IMG/VR virus record: IMGVR_UViG_3300010938_000066
Location: 1-44,891 of that record
DNA: 44,891 nt
Strand: one strand, 5' to 3'
Source of the DNA: a virus
Shown piece by piece: positions 13,390-22,842 of this stretch. A program made the translations under genes and the position numbers. Below the pieces are notes generated by a model. It was not told the origin of the DNA and ran no database searches. It worked only from the letters and a program-made list of their open reading frames with translations. Numbering within the stretch: the first letter of the stretch is position 1; every line of letters starts with the position of its first letter.

Positions 13390-13953
13390 ATGATTTGGGA
13401 AGTGCTATTGGAGCTGGCTAGGCGATTCCTGCCTACTCCACAGGATCGCCAAGAGTTTGAGAAATTGATCATGGAAGCCAAGGCCCAAGAGGCCGAGGCT
13501 AGGGCCAAAGAGCGGGAGCAGATGACACGGGAATTCATCACATTGTTGGAGACTACTCAACCCACTCCCGATCGAGTTTATGTCTGGGCCAATACCCTTA
13601 TTGCTCTTGTCAGGCCTACAGTTACTCTGCTGATCATTGGCTCTGTGATTTGGCTGCCAGAGCGGTTGAAAGAGTTTCTGTCAGCGGCCAGTGCCAGCCC
13701 GACTGGGTTTTACCTAATCATGGCCCCGGTCCTATGGTGGTTCTTTGGGCGAGACATCAATAAATTCTTGGGCCGGGATGGCCTTGGGGTTATCGGGGGC
13801 GTCATTTATAGGAATGGTAATGGCAATGGATCGGGAAAGGGCGTAATTGAAAACGTGCGCCCTACTACAGCTAAGCCGCTCCCGCCAAAGCCTTCTGCTC
13901 TGCCATCTAATCCCGAAGGCGAGTATCGCGAGAGAGGGGGTCGTATGCCATGA
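13390..13953 (+). CDS. Putative holin-like membrane protein (187 aa)
   Basis: A charged coiled-coil N-terminus (AKAQEAEARAKEREQ) precedes two hydrophobic segments, about residues 64-92 (ALVRPTVTLLIIGSVIW) and 104-118 (FYLIMAPVLWWFFGRD), then a Gly/Asn- and Pro-rich basic tail. The RP in the first segment and the layout recall the three-TM holins of gene-transfer agents, though only two clear segments are visible. AAGGAGG precedes the ATG at 13390. A holin inside an early operon would be unusual; another membrane role is possible. Confidence 0.5.
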   Translation: MIWEVLLELARRFLPTPQDRQEFEKLIMEAKAQEAEARAKEREQMTREFITLLETTQPTPDRVYVWANTLIALVRPTVTLLIIGSVIWLPERLKEFLSAASASPTGFYLIMAPVLWWFFGRDINKFLGRDGLGVIGGVIYRNGNGNGSGKGVIENVRPTTAKPLPPKPSALPSNPEGEYRERGGRMP

Positions 13954-14291
13954 CTGAAGAGGTAAAGCTAAGTCCGCCTGAGCTGAGGCTTCCTGAGTCC
14001 TTTGAAGTCATGCCTTTAGGGGATCGGGTTATAGTTAAGCCCGCCGAGGCCCGAGAGAAGACTAAGGGTGGAATCTACTTGCCTGAGGATGCTCGCCGCC
14101 GGCCCCAATTTGGGAAGGTAGTGCGAGTTGGAGAGCAAGTTAAGAGCACTAATATTCGAGAGGGACAGTTGGTCTTCTTCCCCCAATACGTCGGTTTGGA
14201 GGTGAAGTTGCCTGATCCGGAAACAGGCGAGGAAGAGGTCTTTCTGCTAATGGAGGAAAAGAACATACTAGGCTACCTAAGGGAGAAGTAA
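13950..14291 (+). CDS. GroES-like co-chaperonin (113 aa)
   Basis: Cpn10 family: MPLGDRVIVKPAEAREKTKGGIYLP is the conserved first strand and mobile-loop region, followed by GKVVRVGE and GQLVFF. Length is slightly above the typical 95-100 aa. It would cap host GroEL as T4 gp31 does, to fold the capsid protein or another phage protein. No GroEL gene is present in the window. The ATGA overlap at 13950 couples it to the preceding gene. Confidence 0.9.
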   Translation: MTEEVKLSPPELRLPESFEVMPLGDRVIVKPAEAREKTKGGIYLPEDARRRPQFGKVVRVGEQVKSTNIREGQLVFFPQYVGLEVKLPDPETGEEEVFLLMEEKNILGYLREK

Positions 14292-14293
14292 AA

Positions 14294-16459
14294 ATGAACT
14301 GGTGGAACAAGCTACCCTTGCCAGTCCCACCAGCTGGAAAAAAGATCGCCATTGGGGACCCCCCTGACCATACGGGGGGTCTCCTAATAATTGGCGAGGC
14401 CCCTGGAAGACAAGAGGAAATAGCCGGTAAACCCTTTGTAGGGGAGGCAGGCAAGGTTTTAAGGGAGGCCCTTAAAGAGGCCGGCGTGGAACAACACTTC
14501 TTTATCAATGTCTGCCTCTGGAGGCCCGGACATGGCTATACTGATGTACCCCCATCAGCAGCTGATATCAGGGCTTGTGAGCCATGGGTAAAGCTTTTCA
14601 TAGCTAACTACTCGCCCCAAAGAATCTTGGTAGTTGGAGCTACTGCAGCCCATGCCTTGTGGCCCAAAGGGCCATATACCCGGGGCACCGTTCGTACCTT
14701 GCATATGTTTGGCAAGGATTACAGGTGTTGGTTGACTCACCATCCGGCTCGTACTATTTACGAACCTGACACCTACCCTGACTTCGTATGGGACGTTGAG
14801 CGTTTTGTGAAAGGCTTAGAACCAGATGATAGCCCTACTCAGCTCATTGACTCTTGGCCGCCACAAATTGAGCTCGCGGCCTTAGATACGGAGTTAAACG
14901 ATCTGTCTCTGACTCATAGCCGAATACTTTGTGCGGCTGTCTCGCCATTTCCAGGTAAGGCCCGAGTGTTGCGCGACTTTGGAATCCAAGACTTGCCCTC
15001 TGTTCCCTTAGTTGGACATAACTCACTTGTCGATGAGGTAGTTTTGCGGCTCAATGGAATTCCGGTTCAGTTTAGCGAGGACACTTTGCTGTATCACTAC
15101 GCCCATGATGAAAGAAAGGGCACGCATAGCCTCAAATCGCTCGCTCCAACTTTGGCCAATGTTACTACAGCCGAGGATCTAGTGTGGAATTATATCCATG
15201 GCGAGGCCGAGGATGGAAAGTCGGTCTTTGAGGGAATCCCACAAGAAAGGCTTGAGTACTATTGTGCCCGAGATGCAGATGTCACTTTGAGGCTGTGGTA
15301 TGCGCTAAAGGAGCGATTCCGAGATCATCGCTTAGCTCTTTACAGGTTCCTCATGGATGCTCGTGGCATGCTAGTTGAGTCAACGATTCGTGGGCTTTTT
15401 GTGGATTCTCAGCTTTTGACCAAGTCCATTTCTGATCAACAGAATCGAGTCGAGAATAAGCGCAAAGAATTTGGAGAAGTGAACCCTAATTCTCCGCAGC
15501 AAGTTCTGCATTGGCTCAGGAAAAACGGGTATCAAGTCGATAATACCAGTGAGGCCACGCTAAGAGAGCTAGAAGGACCCATACCTAAGCTGCTTTTGGA
15601 ATATCGTGAAGAAAACAAAATTCTAACAGCCTTCTTGTTGCCCATGCAAGAAATGATAGCCTCGGGAGATCCCATCATCCGTCCATTATACAAACTGCAT
15701 GGGACTGAGACTGGTCGTCTATCTTGTGAGAATCCCAATATCCAGCAATTCCCTGAATCTCTTAAATCGCTTATTGTAGCCCGTGAAGGTCACACCTTGG
15801 TGGGTTGGGACTATAGCCAGCTGGAAGTGAGAGTGCAAGCTTGGCTATGTGAAGACCCTCTCATGGTCTCCATGCTGGAGTCTGGTGTGGATTTCCATGC
15901 TGAGACCGGGAAGTTATTGGGGTTGGACCGTAGAGATGCTAAGAGACTGAACTTCTTGATTCAGTATGGCGGCGGTGCCGCTAAGGCGGCCCGAACATTG
16001 GGCATTTCCCAATCTGCTGCCCAGAAACTCATTACAGAGTATTATAAGAGGTTTGCTGGCCTTGCGCAGTGGAAAGAGAAGATTAGAGAGAAGATAATAA
16101 AAGAAGGCGTCGTTGAGACGCCCTTTGGCCGTGCTCGCCATTTTGACTTTATCACAGACCGTCTGTTGCCTAACCTGCATCGGGAGGCATGCAACTTTGT
16201 GCCACAGTCAGTGGCCTCTGATCTTAACCTTTGGACAGCTTTGGCAGTCTATAAGCGCACGGGAATCCCAGCCTGCCTTCTGGTTCATGACTTTGCGGCG
16301 TTTGAGGTTCCCAATAAACAGATAGAAGACTTTCTTCAGGTAATCAAGGAAGAATTGCAAAAACTGCCCGAACCTATGCAGATTAAGAATAGCCCTATTG
16401 CCTTTGAGGCTAAAGTTAAGATCGGCCCGAGTTGGGGGGAGATGAAAGAGGTTGATTGA
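14294..16459 (+). CDS. UDG-exonuclease-DNA polymerase A fusion (721 aa)
   Basis: Three domains. Residues 1-170 resemble family 4/5 uracil-DNA glycosylase (GEAPGRQEE 34-42, KPFVG 46-50, HHPA 149-152). Only two of the family's four Fe-S cysteines are evident (C74, C95), so the cluster may be lost. Residues 190-345 are a DnaQ-like 3'-5' exonuclease (LDTE D198/E200, GHNSLVDE, YCARD D327). Residues 360-721 are the family A polymerase: motif A DYSQLEVR (D506), motif B RRDAKRLNFLIQYG (R547, K550, F554, Y558) and motif C VHDF (D666), where the usual Glu after Asp is Phe667. SPO1-type phages have a related fusion. Last gene of the rightward operon. Confidence 0.9.
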   Translation: MNWWNKLPLPVPPAGKKIAIGDPPDHTGGLLIIGEAPGRQEEIAGKPFVGEAGKVLREALKEAGVEQHFFINVCLWRPGHGYTDVPPSAADIRACEPWVKLFIANYSPQRILVVGATAAHALWPKGPYTRGTVRTLHMFGKDYRCWLTHHPARTIYEPDTYPDFVWDVERFVKGLEPDDSPTQLIDSWPPQIELAALDTELNDLSLTHSRILCAAVSPFPGKARVLRDFGIQDLPSVPLVGHNSLVDEVVLRLNGIPVQFSEDTLLYHYAHDERKGTHSLKSLAPTLANVTTAEDLVWNYIHGEAEDGKSVFEGIPQERLEYYCARDADVTLRLWYALKERFRDHRLALYRFLMDARGMLVESTIRGLFVDSQLLTKSISDQQNRVENKRKEFGEVNPNSPQQVLHWLRKNGYQVDNTSEATLRELEGPIPKLLLEYREENKILTAFLLPMQEMIASGDPIIRPLYKLHGTETGRLSCENPNIQQFPESLKSLIVAREGHTLVGWDYSQLEVRVQAWLCEDPLMVSMLESGVDFHAETGKLLGLDRRDAKRLNFLIQYGGGAAKAARTLGISQSAAQKLITEYYKRFAGLAQWKEKIREKIIKEGVVETPFGRARHFDFITDRLLPNLHREACNFVPQSVASDLNLWTALAVYKRTGIPACLLVHDFAAFEVPNKQIEDFLQVIKEELQKLPEPMQIKNSPIAFEAKVKIGPSWGEMKEVD

Positions 16460-16691
16460 CCAACAGCCGCTGAGCCAATAACTCTAAAATAGTCGATTGC
16501 TTAGCGAGGGTGTGGGCAATTTGATCTTCCAGCTCAACGATACGGCTGAGATGATTCTCCCATATTTCGCGGTCTTTACCGCGCTCATGCTGCATAGAGG
16601 AGAGAAACAACTTTACCACTACGATGACCGCAACAGCTGCTCCCCATTCCGGCAGAGTTTTAAGCAAGGTTAATATTAGTGAAAGGTCCAT
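16416..16691 (-). CDS. Small membrane protein with coiled coil (91 aa)
   Basis: One N-terminal membrane helix (about residues 13-30, PEWGAAVAVIVVVKLFL) is followed by a coiled coil with a heptad pattern (IVELEDQIAHTLAKQSTILELL). The layout suits a holin, spanin-like or membrane-anchored accessory protein. It is the last gene of the late leftward operon and its 3' end overlaps the convergent polymerase gene by 44 nt. Family not recognised. Confidence 0.6.
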   Translation of the reverse strand: MDLSLILTLLKTLPEWGAAVAVIVVVKLFLSSMQHERGKDREIWENHLSRIVELEDQIAHTLAKQSTILELLAQRLLVNQPLSSPPNSGRS

Positions 16692-16692
16692 T

Positions 16693-19600
16693 TTATCTCC
16701 CCTCTATCCAAGCGTCGATTTGTGAAGGCTCAGGAATGTCCCCCAAGTCTTCATACATTTTCCGTAGCCAGTATTCCATGGCCGCCATATCCTTTCTAGA
16801 TGCCGCCCTCTTAATAAGCCGAATATAATGTAGTCTCTGACTCTGCGGGGTCATGGCGTGGAAATGGCTCCGGAGCACTGGGCCTAGTCCGGCTACTGTA
16901 CCCATTGCGCCTCCGCCGGCGCGAATCCATTCCTTCTTCCATTCTTCCATAAATTGCTTGCCCAGTTTTTCCTCGGCCGGAGCAGTGGCCCAATTGTAGA
17001 GACCAATAAGTGGGCTTCCCACGGCGAAGGCTGTCTCCAGAGTTGTAGAGGCGGGTACACCAACGAGAGCTTGTAGACCTCCCATGGCTCGGAAAGGTGT
17101 AGGAGCTGAGCCAATCCGCTCGACAGTATCGCTGACAATGCCCCAAGCTCCTACGGCCCCCAAGGTATCCAAGACCGTGGCAGCCATGCTCAAAGGAGAG
17201 CGGTCCCCCCGAACCAATCGTGCCTCAACCAGTCGCCTAATGTCTTCCCAGTCCTTGATTTTGGGCTGTACCGGCTTTCCGGTTACAGTCTTGATTCCGG
17301 TGGCCACAGCCTCCCCAATCAAAGCAGGTATGAGGGTGCGAAGGGTAAGAACTACCGCACCCCAAGGCAGGCCAGCAGCCAAGAATCGTACTAAGGGACC
17401 AATAGAGCCTTCTTTGCCTCCAGTTTTCCCCCATCTGGCAGCCTCTCCCAAAAGGTATCGGTTGACAAAGGCCGCCTGCCGGTAGGAGAATCCCCGTATG
17501 GCCAAGACAAATTTCCCAAGAGCAGAGTTGGCCCACAAAGGCCGATCCAAGAGACCGCCCCTGAATTGACTTTCATTGGCCATGAAATAGCCAAACTCAT
17601 CTCGCAGCTCTTTGAGTGGTGTGATTTGGTTGACCAAATTCTCCAATTGTCTGCTATCGGCCACGGCCAAGGCTCTTTTTACTTCGGGGTTTAGTTTGGA
17701 AACGGCTACCTCTATATCTTTATCCATAGACTCTCTGAATAGTCGGGACCAGTTCTTGGCAAAGCTGTTGTTGGGGTCACGGGCCAAGGCCTGCACTACA
17801 TCATCAAATTGATATTTGCCGGCATTGTAGGCTACGGACCGAAGCCAACGGTCCATAGGCAAGAAGCCAGTGGTAGTCAAGAATCTCTCCGAAATTACCG
17901 ACTCCAAGGAGGCCTCTTTGAGAATGTTAGTAGGAGATAGTATGGCCCCCGCCCGATAGGCATCCACATAGCCAAACTTGCTCTGGGCCCGGAGGGCCTT
18001 GGCCAAGTTTTTGGCCCCGGCCAAGGAGTAAATATGCACCATCTGCCCTGTCTGTGAAATTGACGATAGCGTCATTTTTACCAAGACTGTGCCAGACATG
18101 AGCCGGTTTAGGATAGGGCTGTAAGGCTCCCAAGCATCTGCCTTACCAAAGGCCCATCGCAAGGTATTCTCTACGAACTCCCGGTTTATGCCCTCAGTGC
18201 TGGCCAAGGTCTGATAAGCGGCCTTGATAACTTCTCCACCAGGGCCCAAATGCTTCTGGTAGGCCAAGACAGTCCCTAATTCATGCCAATACTGCAACCA
18301 TGACTGCATAGCAGGAAGCATGTATTCCTTGGGCAGCTGAGGTAGCGTTCGAGGATACTGGAAGTGCATCAATGGCCGACGGACGTTCGGTGTAATAAAG
18401 GGCACTGAGTCAAAGAAGCTCTCTAAGGCGTTTCGTAGCATGACATCCGCCTGTTGTGGGTCAAAGGCTTGTTTGGACTGCACAAGGTAACGCACAAGAT
18501 AATTCCATTCCTTGAGCTTACCTGCTTTAGCATCCCGATAGGCTTGCTGCAACTTTACCCAGTTGTATCGGCGGGCGAAGTAATCGGGTTGGAAAACCTT
18601 GACCCATTCCTCGGCCGGAAGCTGCACGAACTTATGTACTCTGACCACCCGCTGCTCTATGTTGTCCCAAGCTTCGACCTCGAAAATGTCCTCAATCTTT
18701 TTAGGATCGATTCCGTATCTCTCGATATAGTCCTTCAGACGATTGACCGGAATATAGCCCGGAATTCGGTTCTGTAGAATTATTTGGCGAGCGTCCTGAT
18801 TGAGACTCTCCAAGAGTGCTTGGTGAAGAGCTGCCACTCGCGGAGAAATTGGCTTGGCCCCTTCCCAAATGATAGCATCCAAGTTTTTCCATTCAGCCTC
18901 GGAGAGCCTGGGGAATTCTTTAAGACCCATCTTTGTAATGACCTTGGCCACTTGCTCCCCAACAGTTCGTTGAGTATCTTTGATGGCATTCTGCAAAGTT
19001 ATGCGTATAGTATGGCCAGCAGGCCCCATCCGATCCAAGGCTGCCTCTACTCGGGAAAGAAGAGCCAGATTTTCCTTAGAGACAAGGCGTTCGGCAATCC
19101 GCCCCCAAGTAGAACCTGGAGGAGGGGTAGGAATAGGAGTGGGCCAACCTATTGGCTCAAGCTCGGTTGTAGCCAAAGGCTTCGGCTCCGTAGCGACTGC
19201 CGATCTCGTAACATCATCGAGCAGTGAAGTAGTGGACTTGAGTCTCAAGTTTAAGTCAGCAATCTCTGCAGCATGAGAAGTAGTAGGCCGAACAATATCA
19301 ATAAGAGGACCATTGACCTTGACATCAACGGGAGCAGGCAATGCCTTAGGATGCAGTGGCATGACCCACACACTGACCGTCTCAGTCGGCATGTCCGGGG
19401 TGAAGGCCTCTGGAGCCATTGTCCGGCTTACTGGAGAGGGAGCTTGGGTCATATAGAGGGTCCGCGGCTGATGAATGTCATAGGGCTTATCGGCGGGCCC
19501 GCCTCTCCATAGGGGTTTTTCGATAAAGAACTGGTGCCCAGTTATGGCTCTTTGGAATCGGCCCCCAGGTCCTCTAACAGTCGGAAAAGAAGGAACGGGT

Positions 19601-20856
19601 ATAGTAGGTTCTCCCAAAAGAGGAGGAGTCGCTATGCCCTCTGGAGTAACTGTTATGGGGGCCTCTGGCGTCGAGACTGCCGGAATAGCGGGTCTGCCTC
19701 GTAAGGCCTGCTCAATTCTAGCCTGCTTGAAGGCTTCTTCAAGATCTCGAATAACGGTTGAGGGGATTTCTTCGGCTTTGGGTAAAGTAGCCGCAACCTC
19801 AGGAGTAACCTTGGGGGCTATGCGAAAGAAGTTAGCCAAAGGGCCCAGTCGGCTCAAGAGCATGGAAGGCAGCCGAGCCCAAAAAGTGAAGAGTAGGGGG
19901 TCAGTGGCCAATTGAAGGGCGAAGACAATGTGGCTCTTGGCTAACTTACGGGCTTCCTCCTCGGTTAGCTGCTTGGGAGGGACAGCTCTACCAACTTGAG
20001 GCTTCTCTGTAACTTGGAGGTTGAGTTGTTGGTAAATGGGGGCCAATCGGCTAACCAGGGTATCCACCCAAGGAGCCTGCTCAAAGTTGCTTTGGCCCGT
20101 AATGGTTTGCTCGATAAGTTTCTGTGGAATGCCGAAGAGGCCCAGAGTCCTCAGGAGTCCTTCCCGAAGAGAGGGCCAACCTTCAGTAGGAGTAGGAGAA
20201 GTAAGCCATTGCCAATGAGTGGTGAATGCTCCAGTCTTGGTAGGCGAAATGGAAACGGGTAGTGTGGCCACAGGCTCGGGCTGAGGAGTTTCAAAGCCAG
20301 TAGGAGGCCGTTCGGCTCCGGGTACTGTCGTAACTGTGTCCAGAGGCTTTAGATAGTCTAGAGCAAAGAGACCAGGCCCTCCGGCCTCCCCAAAGAATTC
20401 CTTGTATTTCATGCCCGAGAGCTCAGGCTTAATAGACCTTTGCCCAACTTGACTCATATAAGTGGCTAGGTCTGGCCCTTGCAAGCCCTTCTGCAGGCCT
20501 TCTTGGTAGGCCCGCCCCAAGTAAGTTTCCCAAGCAAATCTAATGGCCAGGTCCCAACGATCAATGGCTGTCTTCTTAGCCACTTCGAGGGGCTGGCCCA
20601 ACCACTTGGCAAAGTTTTGGAGCTCTCCTGCAATATGAAATTGTAGAGGACCAAAGGATCGGCCCCTATCTCCGACCTGCGAAGTTAGGCCCTCGCGGGT
20701 AGCTATAGCAGTCAGGACACGGGCGGCCTCTTCATCTCCAGTTATTTCCTTGGCGAGATTATAAAAGAATTTAGTATTTTGGGTCTGAAACTGGTAAGAG
20801 AGAGGCTCGGAAATGGAAGCTTCATCGAGTGGCAAGAGATAAGAAGGCAGTGCCAT
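16693..20856 (-). CDS. Large internal virion protein with transglycosylase-like N-terminus (1387 aa)
   Basis: Residues about 30-85 resemble a lytic transglycosylase: ATREGLTSQ carries the catalytic-type Glu (E55) and RSFGPLQFHIAGE the Ser-x-Gly-x-x-Gln motif. A Pro-rich linker (about 200-620) and long helical regions follow, with a hydrophobic stretch near the C-terminus (LPWGAVVLTLRTLIPALI). Size, position and domain order match T7 gp16 (about 1,300 aa), which is ejected into the cell and digests peptidoglycan. The start at 20856 has GGGGGAG upstream and lies 4 nt after the preceding gene; a longer frame to 20976 overlaps it without a better site. Confidence 0.75.
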   Translation of the reverse strand: MALPSYLLPLDEASISEPLSYQFQTQNTKFFYNLAKEITGDEEAARVLTAIATREGLTSQVGDRGRSFGPLQFHIAGELQNFAKWLGQPLEVAKKTAIDRWDLAIRFAWETYLGRAYQEGLQKGLQGPDLATYMSQVGQRSIKPELSGMKYKEFFGEAGGPGLFALDYLKPLDTVTTVPGAERPPTGFETPQPEPVATLPVSISPTKTGAFTTHWQWLTSPTPTEGWPSLREGLLRTLGLFGIPQKLIEQTITGQSNFEQAPWVDTLVSRLAPIYQQLNLQVTEKPQVGRAVPPKQLTEEEARKLAKSHIVFALQLATDPLLFTFWARLPSMLLSRLGPLANFFRIAPKVTPEVAATLPKAEEIPSTVIRDLEEAFKQARIEQALRGRPAIPAVSTPEAPITVTPEGIATPPLLGEPTIPVPSFPTVRGPGGRFQRAITGHQFFIEKPLWRGGPADKPYDIHQPRTLYMTQAPSPVSRTMAPEAFTPDMPTETVSVWVMPLHPKALPAPVDVKVNGPLIDIVRPTTSHAAEIADLNLRLKSTTSLLDDVTRSAVATEPKPLATTELEPIGWPTPIPTPPPGSTWGRIAERLVSKENLALLSRVEAALDRMGPAGHTIRITLQNAIKDTQRTVGEQVAKVITKMGLKEFPRLSEAEWKNLDAIIWEGAKPISPRVAALHQALLESLNQDARQIILQNRIPGYIPVNRLKDYIERYGIDPKKIEDIFEVEAWDNIEQRVVRVHKFVQLPAEEWVKVFQPDYFARRYNWVKLQQAYRDAKAGKLKEWNYLVRYLVQSKQAFDPQQADVMLRNALESFFDSVPFITPNVRRPLMHFQYPRTLPQLPKEYMLPAMQSWLQYWHELGTVLAYQKHLGPGGEVIKAAYQTLASTEGINREFVENTLRWAFGKADAWEPYSPILNRLMSGTVLVKMTLSSISQTGQMVHIYSLAGAKNLAKALRAQSKFGYVDAYRAGAILSPTNILKEASLESVISERFLTTTGFLPMDRWLRSVAYNAGKYQFDDVVQALARDPNNSFAKNWSRLFRESMDKDIEVAVSKLNPEVKRALAVADSRQLENLVNQITPLKELRDEFGYFMANESQFRGGLLDRPLWANSALGKFVLAIRGFSYRQAAFVNRYLLGEAARWGKTGGKEGSIGPLVRFLAAGLPWGAVVLTLRTLIPALIGEAVATGIKTVTGKPVQPKIKDWEDIRRLVEARLVRGDRSPLSMAATVLDTLGAVGAWGIVSDTVERIGSAPTPFRAMGGLQALVGVPASTTLETAFAVGSPLIGLYNWATAPAEEKLGKQFMEEWKKEWIRAGGGAMGTVAGLGPVLRSHFHAMTPQSQRLHYIRLIKRAASRKDMAAMEYWLRKMYEDLGDIPEPSQIDAWIEGR

Positions 20857-20860
20857 TGCT

Positions 20861-22342
20861 TTATCTCCCCCGAGTGTAACGAGTGCCAGGAGGAAGAACA
20901 CCCTTAGACTGCAGATACCAACGACCTTCCGGCGAAAGTAAAGCCCAGAGTTGTGCATTGTCAAAGGGTCTCCCACTATACTGATTAATAATGGCCTCTA
21001 AATCGACCCAATAATGCTTGTCGCCAATCGTGACAACCTCCTTTTGTCTAATAAGTTCAATCATTTCCGCCTGTTTGGCCGTTAGCTGCCGCCGCAAGTC
21101 CATAAGTCTCTTTTGATTTTCAGCTGGGCTCACAAGCATGCCTGGTTGTGGGGGCTGCTGTATGATTTGTTCGAGATGCTGGATTTGGGCCTGCAGAGCG
21201 GCAGCCTCAGTCTTAGCCTTTTGGAAAACCTTAACAGCTTCTTGAGCACGATTCCAAGCCAATTCTCCGGGACTCTTTTCGCCCTTGCCATCTCCCAATA
21301 GCATCCGACGGACTTCAGGTGGCTGAGACTCGATCCAAGCCCGGAATACGGGGTCTACCAGATAATATTTCTTGGCGTCCCCAATGTCTTTGATTTGATA
21401 TTGCCTTCCCCCAATAACATAAAGATCGCTCTCAGCTTGGTAGGGATCTTTGCCATTAAAGATCAGCATTCTCTGTTCCGGAGTGCTCTTACCCGTGAGG
21501 AAACCCAATATAGCATCGGTCTTAAGGGCCACTTGTACATCTTCAGGCTTGACGGTTCCCGGCTGGCGAAGCTCCCGAATCATAGACTCAATTTCAGGCT
21601 GGGTGATGGACGGGAAGTAGGCCATTGCCTCTTCATCCGAGAGCCCCATCTCTTTGGCCCTGGCCCGAGCTTGTTGGACCAGCGTATTATAGCGGTTAGC
21701 CATGCTCCAGATTTGCTGAGCATTGACTACCCCAGTTTTGGCCATAGACTGTATGATATTATTAAGCCGAGTAGCCTCAGTCTGGAGCAGCTTCTGCTGT
21801 GTATCAATGAACTTCTGCTGGGCGGCTATGTCTTGTGGGGTCGGGGCCAAAGGGCGAGGGACTTCCTCTTCCCTAGTTACAACTTCCGTAACAGCCTGTT
21901 CGGTTGGGGACAAATACCGAGAGAGACCCCCCTCTTCTCTCCTTTGCATGGGAACAGTCTTAGTGATAGTCTCTTGAATCTTACGAACAACCGTAGGGGC
22001 GACCCCATAAACATCTCTGTAAATCTGCCCCAACTCAGGATCTTGAGCGAAAAGCTTGGATGCCTCATCCGCTCCAAAGGCCTGCTTGATGCTCTCCAAG
22101 AAGTCCTTCTTCTTAGTCCACTCAGCTATTTCGGTCTGAGTCTTGAGAGCTTTAACTCGGGCTTCTTGGAGTTCTTTCTCCAGGCTCAGCATCTCCCGGT
22201 CTTTTTGAGCTTGGAAGTAAGCCCCAATAATAGCCGGGATGGCCTCAATGCCGGCCATAGGAGGCCCAAAGACTCCAGGAGCAGGAGCTGGAGCAGGAGA
22301 GATATTGACTGGGACTGGTGTAGGTGCTGGAAGATTAGCCAT
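20861..22342 (-). CDS. Internal virion protein candidate (493 aa)
   Basis: Pro-rich N-terminus (PAPTPVPVNISPAPAPAP), then mostly helical sequence with coiled-coil stretches (KAKTEAAALQAQIQHLEQII, LRRQLTAKQAEMIELI). No enzymatic motif is seen. It occupies the place of T7 gp15, between the gp14-like and gp16-like genes, so an ejection-complex role is inferred from order. The start shares the A of the preceding stop (TAATG at 22342). Confidence 0.6.
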   Translation of the reverse strand: MANLPAPTPVPVNISPAPAPAPGVFGPPMAGIEAIPAIIGAYFQAQKDREMLSLEKELQEARVKALKTQTEIAEWTKKKDFLESIKQAFGADEASKLFAQDPELGQIYRDVYGVAPTVVRKIQETITKTVPMQRREEGGLSRYLSPTEQAVTEVVTREEEVPRPLAPTPQDIAAQQKFIDTQQKLLQTEATRLNNIIQSMAKTGVVNAQQIWSMANRYNTLVQQARARAKEMGLSDEEAMAYFPSITQPEIESMIRELRQPGTVKPEDVQVALKTDAILGFLTGKSTPEQRMLIFNGKDPYQAESDLYVIGGRQYQIKDIGDAKKYYLVDPVFRAWIESQPPEVRRMLLGDGKGEKSPGELAWNRAQEAVKVFQKAKTEAAALQAQIQHLEQIIQQPPQPGMLVSPAENQKRLMDLRRQLTAKQAEMIELIRQKEVVTIGDKHYWVDLEAIINQYSGRPFDNAQLWALLSPEGRWYLQSKGVLPPGTRYTRGR

Positions 22343-22839
22343 TAGTACCAACCCCACCCTTTTAGCAATCTGAGAACATCCTGCAGGTCTCGCATGTGAA
22401 ATTCCACCTGTTGTCTAAGTGATTTAAAGTCGGTGTTTTCCAATGCTCCTTCCACTTGGAAGGGGGGCACTTCAAGAGGCTCCCCATCTTCGCCGGAAAG
22501 GCTATTTACATAAAGTCTCTTATTGGCCCTGGAGATAAAAATCTCAGCGTATACTCGTCCTTTGGGAATCCGGTAATGAATCATCTCCTTACCCAAAGGC
22601 GCGTATAGTTGTTGCATATACCGCTTAGAAGGCGATACAAATCTTAAAATGAGCGGCCCACTCGCTGCTGAGATTTGTATAGGGTAAATGAATTGTGTTC
22701 CGTCCCAGTAGGCCAAAGTAAGCAGATGAAGACCTCGAATCTCGTCAGTCGAGTCTCTGAGTTTGAGGCCTGACATGACGATAAGGGCTCGCGAGAATTC
22801 GGGATTGTTTAGCCAGTGTATTGTTGGAGTAGCAGCCAT
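22342..22839 (-). CDS. Virion-associated protein (165 aa)
   Basis: Beta-rich N-terminal two thirds (GTQFIYPIQISAASGPLILRF) and a helical C-terminus (DFKSLRQQVEFHMRDLQDVL). Family not recognised. Its place among internal virion genes suggests a structural or assembly role. TAATG coupling links it to the next gene. Confidence 0.6.
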   Translation of the reverse strand: MAATPTIHWLNNPEFSRALIVMSGLKLRDSTDEIRGLHLLTLAYWDGTQFIYPIQISAASGPLILRFVSPSKRYMQQLYAPLGKEMIHYRIPKGRVYAEIFISRANKRLYVNSLSGEDGEPLEVPPFQVEGALENTDFKSLRQQVEFHMRDLQDVLRLLKGWGWY

Positions 22840-22842
22840 ACT

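Noticed and set aside
17084-19915. Long rightward frames inside the 1387-aa gene
   Set aside because: They are shadows of a long gene with strong codon structure and a transglycosylase motif; none has a ribosome binding site or recognisable domain.
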